Below are positions 1 through 7,248 of a stretch of 29,446 nt of DNA, piece after piece. The notes below the pieces were generated by a model. The model had not been told where the DNA came from. It saw nothing but the letters and a program-made list of their open reading frames with translations, and made no database searches. Source of the DNA: Bacteroidota bacterium (GTDB taxonomy: Bacteria > Bacteroidota > Bacteroidia > Chitinophagales > Chitinophagaceae); assembly GCA_023433265.1 (NCBI GenBank), contig JAEZDR010000003.1, forward strand, positions 1 to 29,446, written 5' to 3'. The position numbers were made by a program, and so were the translations under genes. Numbering within the stretch: the first letter of the stretch is position 1; the number at the start of each line of letters is the position of its first letter.

Positions 1-26
1 TTTTTTTTTAAAAAAAAATTTTTTAA
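1..26. other. Homopolymer A/T block next to the nucleotidase stop
   Basis: The first bases are nine T, nine A, six T and two A. The block lies directly downstream of, and includes, the minus-strand TAA stop of the metallophosphatase. On the minus strand this gives a run of T after the stop codon, which could help end transcription, but there is no GC stem. It might equally be a bent A-tract. The window edge prevents a fuller reading. Confidence 0.35.
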
Positions 27-955
27 TCAGCCGTTTTTTTGCCAATCACGACCGTGCTGCAATTAAGCAGATGTTTATTTTTTTTTCCTGAAAATTCAAA
101 ATCCAGACGGCTGATATTTGTTCCTCCCCAACCTGCCATATTTACCACCACATCGGCACCTCTTTTATTTTTGTATTTGCGTGGCATATCAAATTGTTTA
201 TGAGTATGTCCGCTAAGTATAAGGTCTATATTGTAGGTTTCTTTTGCCAGGACTGCGTCGCTCAATTTGTGAGGGTCCGGATACCAATCGCCAAGGTGAG
301 ACAGGCAAATGACCATGTCGCATTTTTCAACTCTTTTTAAGATGTCGGCAGTTTCGTTGGCGCTGATTAAAGCATCCTTATAAATTAAATTCCCATAAAG
401 GTCCGGATCAATCAAACCCTGGAGTTCTATTCCAGTGGCAAGCACTCCAATCTTTATTTCACCTTTTTGGAAGCAGGTGTACGGGACGGTGAGGTTTTCG
501 AGCGGCGTATTTGCGAGGGCATAGTTACTGATCACGATTTTGAAATTAGCGGCAGCCATTTGGCTGGCATAATTAGCCATACCGGCAGCGAAGTCGTGTT
601 CGCCGATTGTTACTGCATCGTAGCCCATACTGTTCATGGCTTTTACTTCAGCTTCGCCTTTGAAGAGTTTGAAGTAGGGAGAGCCATTAAATATGTCGCC
701 GGAGTCGAAGAGCAAGCTCTCGGTTGCGCGTTTGCGGATGGAAGCAATTACGCTAGCTCTTGAACTGGCGCCACCAAGGAAAGCCGTTTGGCTACCGTCG
801 TCCGGAAAGGCATCAAGCCTGCTATGCAGATCAGCAGTGTGAAGTATGGTAATTCTTCTGAATGTATTGACCAGCAACCGGGCAGGCACAAATGAAGATA
901 ACAGCAAGCCGCCTGTTGCTTTGGATGCGAGATGGATAAAGTTTCTTCTATTCAT
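23..955 (-). CDS. Tat-exported metallophosphatase, 5'-nucleotidase N-terminal domain
   Basis: This 310-residue protein is the catalytic half of a 5'-nucleotidase of the UshA type. It is predicted to hydrolyse nucleotides or other phosphoesters outside the cytoplasm. The chosen ATG gives an N-terminus with a twin-arginine motif (RRNFI, residues 3-7) followed by a hydrophobic stretch, so Tat export is likely; a longer reading would need a TTG start and would bury that motif. Metallophosphoesterase motifs run in order: DLH (42-44), GD (86-87), GEHD (118-121), SH (219-220) and GHTH (249-252). The usual GNHD/E motif has Glu119 in place of the metal-binding Asn, which is odd. The substrate-binding C-terminal domain is absent and sits in the gene immediately upstream, overlapping by 8 bp. 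Family assignment is secure; the substrate is inferred. Confidence 0.88.
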   Translation of the reverse strand: MNRRNFIHLASKATGGLLLSSFVPARLLVNTFRRITILHTADLHSRLDAFPDDGSQTAFLGGASSRASVIASIRKRATESLLFDSGDIFNGSPYFKLFKGEAEVKAMNSMGYDAVTIGEHDFAAGMANYASQMAAANFKIVISNYALANTPLENLTVPYTCFQKGEIKIGVLATGIELQGLIDPDLYGNLIYKDALISANETADILKRVEKCDMVICLSHLGDWYPDPHKLSDAVLAKETYNIDLILSGHTHKQFDMPRKYKNKRGADVVVNMAGWGGTNISRLDFEFSGKKNKHLLNCSTVVIGKKTAD

Positions 956-1682
956 TGACGATCCTATTTTGGAGGGTTGCGCTAACAGGGAGGCCGGAAG
1001 CTGACAAGTGTTGTATATATTCAATTAAACCGTCACGCACGAGATATTGAAGGTTTTCTCGTGGGATATATTTAAGCATGGTAGTATAGTCGCCACCATT
1101 CACTATGTAGTCCGGTAACGCGATTGTGTACTTTGCATTGAGGTTGAGGGGTAAGCCGTTGACCTTTACTTCAGTAGCCTTTTTATCTACAATCTTCATT
1201 GAGATGCCTGATAAAGGCCAGCCTCCCCTTGAAGCAATGTGGTTAAGCAGTTTTAGCAATACTTCGCCTTTGATAGCCTGTACTACAATTACATTATCGT
1301 AAGGCATTATAGTATAGATTGTTTCGATGGTGACGTTGCCTTTTGGGATATAAGATTTAAATCCACCAGAGTTGAGGAAAGCGGCATCTATGGGCCTGTT
1401 ATATTGTTTAGCTGCTGCCCACCGTATTCCGTCGGCAAGCAAATTTCCCATGGAACTTTCCGGTTGTTTACGCGTGAGGGAGCTGGTTGCAAAGCCAATA
1501 GGCTTCTGCATAAATTTCTTTACACTGTCGTTATACGGCAGTAGCAGTTGCTGGACAGCGCTATCTTTTGCTACTTTCTTTTCTACAGGGTAGCTTTTGT
1601 AACTAACTATTGTGTAGGGCTCTGCGCTCTTACAGCCGGGCAGGATATAGATTATTGCAACAACGGCAAGCCAATTTTTCAT
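948..1682 (-). CDS. Lipoprotein with 5'-nucleotidase C-terminal domain
   Basis: This 244-residue protein carries the domain that binds the nucleoside in 5'-nucleotidases, without the metallophosphatase half. The N-terminus is a lipoprotein signal with lipobox LPGC and lipid-bearing Cys17, so it is probably membrane-anchored and faces the periplasm or cell surface. Family motifs include NSGGFKSYIPKG (about residues 104-115), a following MPYDN segment (about 127-131), and a GGDYTTM segment near residue 197. It is first in a two-gene unit: its stop lies inside the start region of the metallophosphatase (8-bp overlap). The two products probably act together as one split enzyme, which is inferred from the overlap and from how the domains are fused in UshA-type proteins. 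Confidence 0.87.
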   Translation of the reverse strand: MKNWLAVVAIIYILPGCKSAEPYTIVSYKSYPVEKKVAKDSAVQQLLLPYNDSVKKFMQKPIGFATSSLTRKQPESSMGNLLADGIRWAAAKQYNRPIDAAFLNSGGFKSYIPKGNVTIETIYTIMPYDNVIVVQAIKGEVLLKLLNHIASRGGWPLSGISMKIVDKKATEVKVNGLPLNLNAKYTIALPDYIVNGGDYTTMLKYIPRENLQYLVRDGLIEYIQHLSASGLPVSATLQNRIVNE

Positions 1683-1758
1683 ATCATAAGCAATGAATGC
1701 CTAAGATAGCTGGTAAACTGCGGTACTTAAAAGGAAAAAGGAGTAATCAGGCTTAAAA

Positions 1759-2835
1759 TTATAAGCGCGCGAACAAAGCCCTGAGTTTTTGGCGGGTCAT
1801 TATTTTTTCCCAGTCTTTTCCCAATGCGTTTTCCCAGAGTGGTTTCATACCCATGGAAACATTGATCATCGTCTCGAAATCCTCATCTGAAAGGCCTTCG
1901 CAGATACCAACCGGTATTTCGATATTGTTTTTCTGTACCATTCGCTTAAACTCAGCTACACCGTCGGGATAGTATTCTTCAAGGTGGTTCATTACGATGC
2001 AATTGCCAATACCATGCTTCGTTCCAAGTAAATAGCTTAATCCGTAGCTAACGGCATGAGCAACCCCTACCTGTGAATAAGCAATGCTCATGCCCCCTGC
2101 ATAGGAGGCCATCATTAACTTGTCGTCGCATTCTGCGTCCCAGTGGTCTTTTTCCAGGAATACATAGCGGCACAGTTCAAGCGCTTTTTCACCGTAGCTT
2201 TTTGAAAACTCGTTAAGATAGGTGCCTTGCAGGCTTTCGATGCAATGGATATAACAATCCATTCCTGTGTAAAAGCGTTGGTTAACAGGAGCATTGCTGG
2301 TAAGCTCAGGGTCCAGCACTATTTGACTAAACGGAGTGAAGTCAGAGTTCATTCCCAATTTACGGGTAGGGCCTGTGAGGACTGTAGTCCTGCTGACCTC
2401 TGCGCCGGTTCCGCTTAAAGTGGGGATACCAACCTTATAAACGCCGGGAAGTTTTACGAGGTCCCACCCCTGGTAGTCTGCCGAGGAGCCCGGGTTAGTC
2501 ATCATCAGAGAGACGGCTTTTGCCAGGTCCATAGTAGAGCCACCGCCCAGGCCAATTACACCGCTTATTTCGCCAAACTCTTCTTTTAGCTGGTTAGCGA
2601 GAGCGTCTACCTGTTTTGTTTTAGGTTCGTAAGTAACGTCGGCAAAAATAACCTTATCGTTCCCGGAGAGAGGGATGCGACTGGCCAGGTCTTTACCTTC
2701 GAAGAAATGATCGACGAGGAATACCATGGGCTTTCCTTGTTTTCTATGAGGGGCGAGTATTTCGTCTAATTGGTTAAAACTGCCACGCCCATAAACAACG
2801 TAGTCAACCATTTTAAAGTTGCGAAAAGCGGCCAT
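1759..2835 (-). CDS. kdnB: Iron-containing alcohol dehydrogenase, KdnB-like (Kdo 8-oxidase)
   Basis: This 358-residue protein is a group III iron-dependent alcohol dehydrogenase. The nucleotide-binding loop GGGSTMD is at residues 97-103. The four metal ligands are in place: Asp193 and His197 in GMDCYIH, His260 in VAHAVSYG and His274 in TKHGIGN. The opening (FRNFKMVDYVVYGRGSFNQLDEIL) resembles KdnB, which oxidises the C8 hydroxyl of Kdo ahead of transamination by KdnA to make 8-amino-Kdo for lipopolysaccharide. No kdnA lies in the window, so this role rests on recalled family resemblance and could be wrong; a generic alcohol dehydrogenase is the alternative. A box TATCTTCG (2852-2859), one base off the -7 consensus, lies about 16 bp upstream of the ATG. 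Confidence 0.75.
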   Translation of the reverse strand: MAAFRNFKMVDYVVYGRGSFNQLDEILAPHRKQGKPMVFLVDHFFEGKDLASRIPLSGNDKVIFADVTYEPKTKQVDALANQLKEEFGEISGVIGLGGGSTMDLAKAVSLMMTNPGSSADYQGWDLVKLPGVYKVGIPTLSGTGAEVSRTTVLTGPTRKLGMNSDFTPFSQIVLDPELTSNAPVNQRFYTGMDCYIHCIESLQGTYLNEFSKSYGEKALELCRYVFLEKDHWDAECDDKLMMASYAGGMSIAYSQVGVAHAVSYGLSYLLGTKHGIGNCIVMNHLEEYYPDGVAEFKRMVQKNNIEIPVGICEGLSDEDFETMINVSMGMKPLWENALGKDWEKIMTRQKLRALFARL

Positions 2836-2919
2836 TTTTAAGATTTTGCTGCGAAGATACGCCGGGAGAAATCAAACGTTTGAGGCGAAAACTTTCGTTG
2901 GGGAGAGAATAATGGACAA

Positions 2920-3393
2920 TTACCCGTTCTCTTCTTCCAGGTTTTTTAAGAGTGGGCTGATAGCGTTATACTCGTAGCCTTTTTGTAAAAGGTATTGCGT
3001 GACTTTCTTTCGCTTGATGAAAACATTCGTTTCCTTCAGGCTGCTCCACTTGGTTTTAGCAATTTTATGCAAGGTTTGTAAGTAGTCGTCGTTGTTAATT
3101 GTTGAAAGGCTCTTTTTTATATTATAATTGCTTACATCGCGCTGTTGGAGGGCTTGCCTGATTTTTACCTTTCCCCAGTGTTTCATCCTGAACTTGCCCC
3201 TCACCAGTGCTTCCGCAAAACGTTCTTCGTTCAGAAAGTCATTTTCTATGAGCCAACTCATGAGTTCTTCCACGTCTGATTTGTACAGCCCCATACTATA
3301 GAGCTTCTCCTTAACCTCCTTATGGCTGCGTTCCTGGTACTTACAATAGTAAGTTATCTTGTCGCGAGCGGTTTCTTTGCCAAGCCTTTCCAT
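2920..3393 (-). CDS. recX: Regulatory protein RecX
   Basis: This 157-residue protein matches the RecX family, which binds RecA filaments and limits strand exchange. Length is normal. It is almost wholly helical and basic, with the RecX repeat signature LIENDFLNEERFAEALVRGKFRMKHWGKVKIRQAL at about residues 48-82, where the NDFLNEERFA and WG..KI positions are typical. It starts with ATG at 3391-3393. It is not next to recA here; its divergent neighbour is dnaN. A perfect -7 box on the minus strand at 3407-3414 lies about 13 bp upstream of the ATG, implying a very short leader. Confidence 0.9.
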   Translation of the reverse strand: MERLGKETARDKITYYCKYQERSHKEVKEKLYSMGLYKSDVEELMSWLIENDFLNEERFAEALVRGKFRMKHWGKVKIRQALQQRDVSNYNIKKSLSTINNDDYLQTLHKIAKTKWSSLKETNVFIKRKKVTQYLLQKGYEYNAISPLLKNLEEENG

Positions 3394-3406
3394 GTACCTA
3401 TTTAGG

Positions 3407-3414
3407 CAAAATTA
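3407..3414 (-). promoter_or_regulatory. Bacteroidetes -7 box for recX
   Basis: The minus strand reads TAATTTTG, a full match to TAnnTTTG. It lies 13 bp upstream of the recX ATG, so the transcript would have a leader of only about 8-10 nt. No clear -33 TTG was found at the usual distance. Confidence 0.5.
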
Positions 3415-3517
3415 CCCAGGAAATGGCGGCGGGCGAGAATTTTGGACATTTAATTCACATTTTCAAATGACGCCTGCAGGGTTTTTTGAAGGCTTTACAA
3501 TCTTGCTGTTTTTAACG

Positions 3518-3525
3518 TAGGTTTG
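3518..3525 (+). promoter_or_regulatory. Bacteroidetes -7 box for dnaN
   Basis: The plus strand reads TAGGTTTG, a full match to TAnnTTTG, about 60 bp upstream of the dnaN ATG. TTG triplets occur upstream, but not at the typical 17-23 bp spacing, so only the -7 element is supported. Confidence 0.45.
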
Positions 3526-3585
3526 TTGCCATATATAGCCCCTTGTTGCTTGCTAACGAGGGTGAGACCAAAAAACTTAAACCAG

Positions 3586-4701
3586 ATGAAATTTGTAGTT
3601 TCTTCTTCTTCTTTATTAAAACAGTTACAACAAATAAGCGGTGTAATTAATGCTAATACAGTACTGCCTATACTGGAAGATTTTCTTTTTGATATACAGG
3701 CGGGCAAAATGACCGTGGTGGCCACTGATCTTGAAACGGTGATGAAAGTAGAAATGGATGTGCAAACAAAAGAGAACGGCCGCGTTTGTATTCCAGCGAA
3801 GATTATTATGGATTCGCTTAAAAACATCCCAGATCAGCCTCTTACCTTCAACATTGATAAGAATTATGCAGTGGAGATTACCACTGATAATGGAAAGTAT
3901 AAAGTGATGGGTGAAAACCCTGATAATTTTCCTAAGGAGCCTACGGCTGACGATACCAACAGCTTTACGATGAAGAGTACCGCGTTGGTAACAGCCATCA
4001 ATAAAACATTATTTGCTGTTAGTAATGATGATTTACGCCCGGCTATGACGGGGGTTTATTTTGAACTAACTAAAGATGGAGTGCAGTTTGTGGCCACAGA
4101 CGCCCACAGGCTGGTACGCTATAAACGCACTGATGCTAAAGCGCCAAAAGTTGATAGCTTCATAGTGCCTAAGAAGCCATTGAACCTTTTGAAGAATGCG
4201 CTACCTGATAATGATGATGAGATTACCATCAGCTATAATGGTAACCACCTTTTTGTAACGCATGCCTCGACCCAGCTTATTTGCAGGCTAATAGATGCAC
4301 GTTTCCCGGATTACAAGGTGGTTATTCCTTCAGATAATCCTTATAAACTTGTGGTGAATAAAGCTGACTTCCAAAATGCACTCCGCCGCATCATCGTATT
4401 CTCTAACAAGAGTACAAACCAGGTGGCATTGAGTATGAGCGGAAGTGATTTGCAGCTTGCTGCACAGGATGTAGATTTTAGTTTTGAAGGAAACGAACGC
4501 ATGAATTGCCAGTATGACGGTGAAGATTTGCAGATAGCGTTCAATGCGAAGTTTTTGATTGAAATGCTGAATGCGGCTGATACCGGGGAAGTTAAGGTGG
4601 AGTTATCTACCCCTACGAAGGCAGGAATTTTAAAACCAACGGAGCAGGGAGAAGGAGAAGAACTGCTGATGTTGGTGATGCCTTTGATGTTAAACAACTA
4701 G
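3586..4701 (+). CDS. dnaN: DNA polymerase III beta subunit (sliding clamp)
   Basis: This 371-residue protein is the ring-shaped clamp that holds DNA polymerase III on its template. Length and the three-domain clamp layout are normal. The ATG at 3586 was chosen because it gives the family start MKFVVSSSSLLKQLQQISGV; the open frame extends upstream to 3523 but that extension matches nothing in the family. Conserved segments include VLPILEDFLF (about 26-35), the LRPAMTGVYFE and ATDAHRL region (about 151-177), and the C-terminal end LMLVMPLMLNN that forms part of the peptide-binding pocket. It stands alone, not beside dnaA or recF, and is followed by a strong terminator. Confidence 0.97.
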   Translation: MKFVVSSSSLLKQLQQISGVINANTVLPILEDFLFDIQAGKMTVVATDLETVMKVEMDVQTKENGRVCIPAKIIMDSLKNIPDQPLTFNIDKNYAVEITTDNGKYKVMGENPDNFPKEPTADDTNSFTMKSTALVTAINKTLFAVSNDDLRPAMTGVYFELTKDGVQFVATDAHRLVRYKRTDAKAPKVDSFIVPKKPLNLLKNALPDNDDEITISYNGNHLFVTHASTQLICRLIDARFPDYKVVIPSDNPYKLVVNKADFQNALRRIIVFSNKSTNQVALSMSGSDLQLAAQDVDFSFEGNERMNCQYDGEDLQIAFNAKFLIEMLNAADTGEVKVELSTPTKAGILKPTEQGEGEELLMLVMPLMLNN

Positions 4702-4718
4702 TGAAGTGATAAATACAC

Positions 4719-4747
4719 ATCCCGCAGCCAAAGCTGCGGGATTTTTA
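4719..4747 (+). terminator. Intrinsic terminator of dnaN
   Basis: A perfect 10-bp stem (ATCCCGCAGC with GCTGCGGGAT) closes a four-base CAAA loop and is followed by TTTTAT. It lies 17 bp after the dnaN stop. Its T-run ends just before the ATG of the next gene, so the DUF2007 gene starts without room for a normal leader. Confidence 0.9.
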
Positions 4748-4748
4748 T

Positions 4749-5162
4749 ATGAAGAGCATCGTCCTTAGGAGTTACGACAATTACATTGAGGCCCACCTGG
4801 CAGCCGGGCAACTGGAGAGCGAAGGCATCAATGCTTACCTTCATGATGAGTTTTCTGTGACTATCAATCCGGTGCTTACCGGTGCACTTGGAGGTATTAA
4901 ACTCCTTGTGAGTGAGCATGATGCAATAAAAGCCCATCAAATACTTGAAGTTTTTGACAACAACCGAAAAGCAAAGCAAACCTGCCCGAAGTGCGGTTCA
5001 GGGAATGTACAATATATCGTACCGCCGGATGCCAAGAACTGGCTGGTGGCAGTGGTATCGTTTTCACTGTCAAACCTGGCTATGGGTGCTGAGAAGAAAT
5101 ATCATTGTTTTGAGTGCGGTTTTGAGTTTGAGGAAATTAGAGATGCTGAAGCAGAGAATTAG
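4749..5162 (+). CDS. DUF2007 domain protein with C-terminal zinc ribbon
   Basis: This 137-residue protein opens with a DUF2007 domain (about residues 1-70: VLRSYDNYIEAHLAAGQLESEGI... then GGIKLLVSEHDAIKAHQIL), a small ferredoxin-like fold of unproven function sometimes described as a signal-transducing domain. The C-terminal part has two CxxC pairs (Cys79/Cys82 and Cys120/Cys123), a likely zinc ribbon. Between them lies a hydrophobic stretch (about residues 98-112) that is unusual inside a ribbon and may form a membrane-dipping hairpin. The ATG at 4749 fits the domain start exactly. It lies one base after the dnaN terminator, so either read-through or a promoter inside dnaN must supply its mRNA. 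Function is unknown. Confidence 0.85.
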   Translation: MKSIVLRSYDNYIEAHLAAGQLESEGINAYLHDEFSVTINPVLTGALGGIKLLVSEHDAIKAHQILEVFDNNRKAKQTCPKCGSGNVQYIVPPDAKNWLVAVVSFSLSNLAMGAEKKYHCFECGFEFEEIRDAEAEN

Positions 5163-5485
5163 TAATTATCGGAAACTTTCCTGCATGTACTTGGTTGAGC
5201 TAATGTAACCGTAGAAAGGAGAAAGACGGTGTATAATCGTGAACTCCTTATATTTTAAAGGTTGCTTAAGAGGCTAGTCGGCGTTATACAACCTACATAT
5301 TGGAATCAATGAAGCGTTAGTATCAATTGTGCCCATAGCAAACCCATTGCAAACCCATAGCAAACCCATTGGAATCCTATAGCAAACCCATTGGAATCCT
5401 ATTGACAACCAACAACCCGTGGAAGTGGCAAAGGGTAGGGCGTATTTAGCGCCGATTGAAAGATTTTTGTCGAAGTAGTTTTTGG
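5163..5485. other. 323-bp gene-free spacer
   Basis: This stretch lies between the convergent DUF2007 and sugar dehydrogenase genes. Apart from the 11-bp tandem array at 5332-5408, I see no open reading frame of note, no tRNA-like fold and no clear intrinsic terminator. Confidence 0.6.
5332..5408. repeat. 11-bp imperfect tandem repeat, seven copies
   Basis: Seven back-to-back 11-base units occupy 77 bp: CCCATAGCAAA, CCCATTGCAAA, CCCATAGCAAA, CCCATTGGAAT, CCTATAGCAAA, CCCATTGGAAT and CCTATTGACAA. Every unit begins CC(C/T)AT. Types alternate (TAG then TTG), giving a weaker 22-bp order. The unit is close to one turn of the DNA helix. There is no spacer between units, so it is not a CRISPR array. 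It sits between two convergent genes. Confidence 0.93.
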
Positions 5486-7135
5486 CTAATAGCCCAATTT
5501 GATCGTTTCTGTTGAGCCATCGGTCATTTCCAAAGACAGTAATGAAATTCCGGTATTTTGATTTTCCAGGCTGAAAATGCCTGAGATGTTCACTCTCCTG
5601 CTAATGAGCAAGCGACCCGTTAAGTCAAAAACCCTTACTGTTTTCACTTTCTGATTACTGTGTATGTAAATAGACGAACCTACCCGCCAGGCGACAATCT
5701 TTTTTTCCATACCCGAATTCAACAGCAGTACCTGTGAGTATTTTGCCTGTCCTGTGTTTGCTTTCAATTTAAGTCTATAATAAGTAGCCCCCAGCGTTTT
5801 AGGTAATGAAGCTCTCTTTTCTACATCTGTTTCGTTTTTGACCGCGGTATAACTATATACATCCTTGAACGAGAAGTTTTGAGGTGACGAAGACTGCCCA
5901 AGGTTAAACTGATCGCCAGCTTCTACATTCGAAATTTTCCAGCTGATCATATCTGCCTCCGCATTCCTTGCCGCATGGAAATAAGTGAGTGAAAGCGGGA
6001 GCGTTTCGCTAGTGGTTACCTTGTAAATAATACCTGCTGAAAGCGAAGCTGCGTAGACATTCCCGGCAGAGTCCTCTCCAAAACCGACAAGGTTAGAAGG
6101 CCAATCGGTGAAAAGTTGCGATTGCCAACCGGTGCCTGCGTTTGGTTTAATTAACCAGCCATTGCCGCTTACGTAATCTGCGCAAATGTACCAGCCATTG
6201 AGCGACGGATATAGGCTACCCCTATACACATGGCCTCCGGAAATTGAATAGCCGCCTGTAGTGTTATTGTGGGCATATTGAAAAACAGGGAAGATATTAT
6301 TGGAGGGCACAGTGCTGCAAGCGCTATATACCTGGTTGGCTTCGTAACACTTCCATCCATAGTTAACACCAACGAATGATCCAGATTCCCTGAAGTTTAC
6401 TTCTTCCCAGGCGTTTTGTCCTACATCTGCAATCCACATATCGCCTGTTTGCCTGTCAAAGCACCAACGCCAGGGATTCCGTAACCCGAGCGCAATAATT
6501 TCCTGCTTTGCAGTTGTGCTTCCCGCGTAAGGGTTTGTGGGAGGAATAGTATAGTAGGGAGGTATAGCATGGTTTACATCGATACGCAGCATTTTGCCAA
6601 GCAATGAATTCGGATTCTGCGCGTTATTATTTGGATCGCCTGCACCACCACCATCACCCGTTCCGAAGTAGAGGAACCCATCGTTGCCGAATAGCAGTTT
6701 GCCCCCGTTATGGTTGGTGGCCGTTTTAGGGATGGAGAGCATCACGACTCCTGAAGAAGGATCTGTCACATTGGGGTTAGATAGCTGAGTTTGGTAGCGC
6801 GCAAGTGTAATAGATCCGGCCGTATTAGTATAGTAAAGGTAGAAGTACCGGTTAGTGGCGTGTTGCGGATGAAAGGCCATGCTTAGCAAACCCTGTTCGC
6901 CGCTTGTAGAAACTAGCGTGCTAATGTTGAGAAAGGGTGTAGCCAGCAATATTCCGTTTTGGGCCACCCTTATCGTTCCACCTTTTTGAACAATAAATAA
7001 CCTGCTGTCTCCTGCATTTACAATGTCGACCGGAAATGAAAGGCCGGTAATGTAGGACTGGAAGTTGACCTGTGGTACCTGGGCATAGGCAAAAGAACAA
7101 GCCAGCAAAAGCAAGTTGAAAAAAGGAAGTCTCAT
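5486..7135 (-). CDS. Secreted PQQ-dependent sugar dehydrogenase (GSDH family) with T9SS sorting domain
   Basis: This 549-residue protein has a glucose/sorbosone dehydrogenase beta-propeller (about residues 20-375), which uses PQQ to oxidise sugars outside the cytoplasm. Typical segments are GLSFPVDIVN, GEQGLLSMAFHP, NHNGGKLLFGNDGFLYFGTGDGG, the GLRNPWRWCFD.. TGDMWIADVGQNAWEE region, and YGWKCYE. Residues 1-18 form a signal peptide (cleavage likely after AYA); an LLAC string inside it could be read as a weak lipobox. The last 70 or so residues (VRVFDLTGRLLISRRV...) look like a type IX secretion sorting domain. The substrate is unknown. It is transcribed away from the GH10 xylanase, so the two may serve plant-polysaccharide use, which is inference. 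Confidence 0.9.
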   Translation of the reverse strand: MRLPFFNLLLLACSFAYAQVPQVNFQSYITGLSFPVDIVNAGDSRLFIVQKGGTIRVAQNGILLATPFLNISTLVSTSGEQGLLSMAFHPQHATNRYFYLYYTNTAGSITLARYQTQLSNPNVTDPSSGVVMLSIPKTATNHNGGKLLFGNDGFLYFGTGDGGGAGDPNNNAQNPNSLLGKMLRIDVNHAIPPYYTIPPTNPYAGSTTAKQEIIALGLRNPWRWCFDRQTGDMWIADVGQNAWEEVNFRESGSFVGVNYGWKCYEANQVYSACSTVPSNNIFPVFQYAHNNTTGGYSISGGHVYRGSLYPSLNGWYICADYVSGNGWLIKPNAGTGWQSQLFTDWPSNLVGFGEDSAGNVYAASLSAGIIYKVTTSETLPLSLTYFHAARNAEADMISWKISNVEAGDQFNLGQSSSPQNFSFKDVYSYTAVKNETDVEKRASLPKTLGATYYRLKLKANTGQAKYSQVLLLNSGMEKKIVAWRVGSSIYIHSNQKVKTVRVFDLTGRLLISRRVNISGIFSLENQNTGISLLSLEMTDGSTETIKLGY

Positions 7136-7248
7136 AGTACAAGAAATTAGGATGGTTGAAGTTAAGCTAATATGAGACGTGCTTCAGTATTTTGATCGGC
7201 AGGGATAGCGGCCGCAGCTTTGGTATTCTTTATGCAATAGTACATTAA

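Noticed and set aside
956..1024. Longer N-terminus for the metallophosphatase
   Set aside because: It would need a TTG start inside the upstream gene and would bury the twin-arginine signal.
3523..3585. Upstream extension of dnaN
   Set aside because: The extra 21 residues do not match the family, and the -7 box overlaps the proposed upstream start.
5332..5408. Possible CRISPR array
   Set aside because: Units are 11 bp, contiguous and without spacers, and no cas genes are nearby.
7208..7215. GCGGCCGC palindrome upstream of the xylanase
   Set aside because: An isolated 8-bp palindrome with no partner site or arrangement suggesting an operator.
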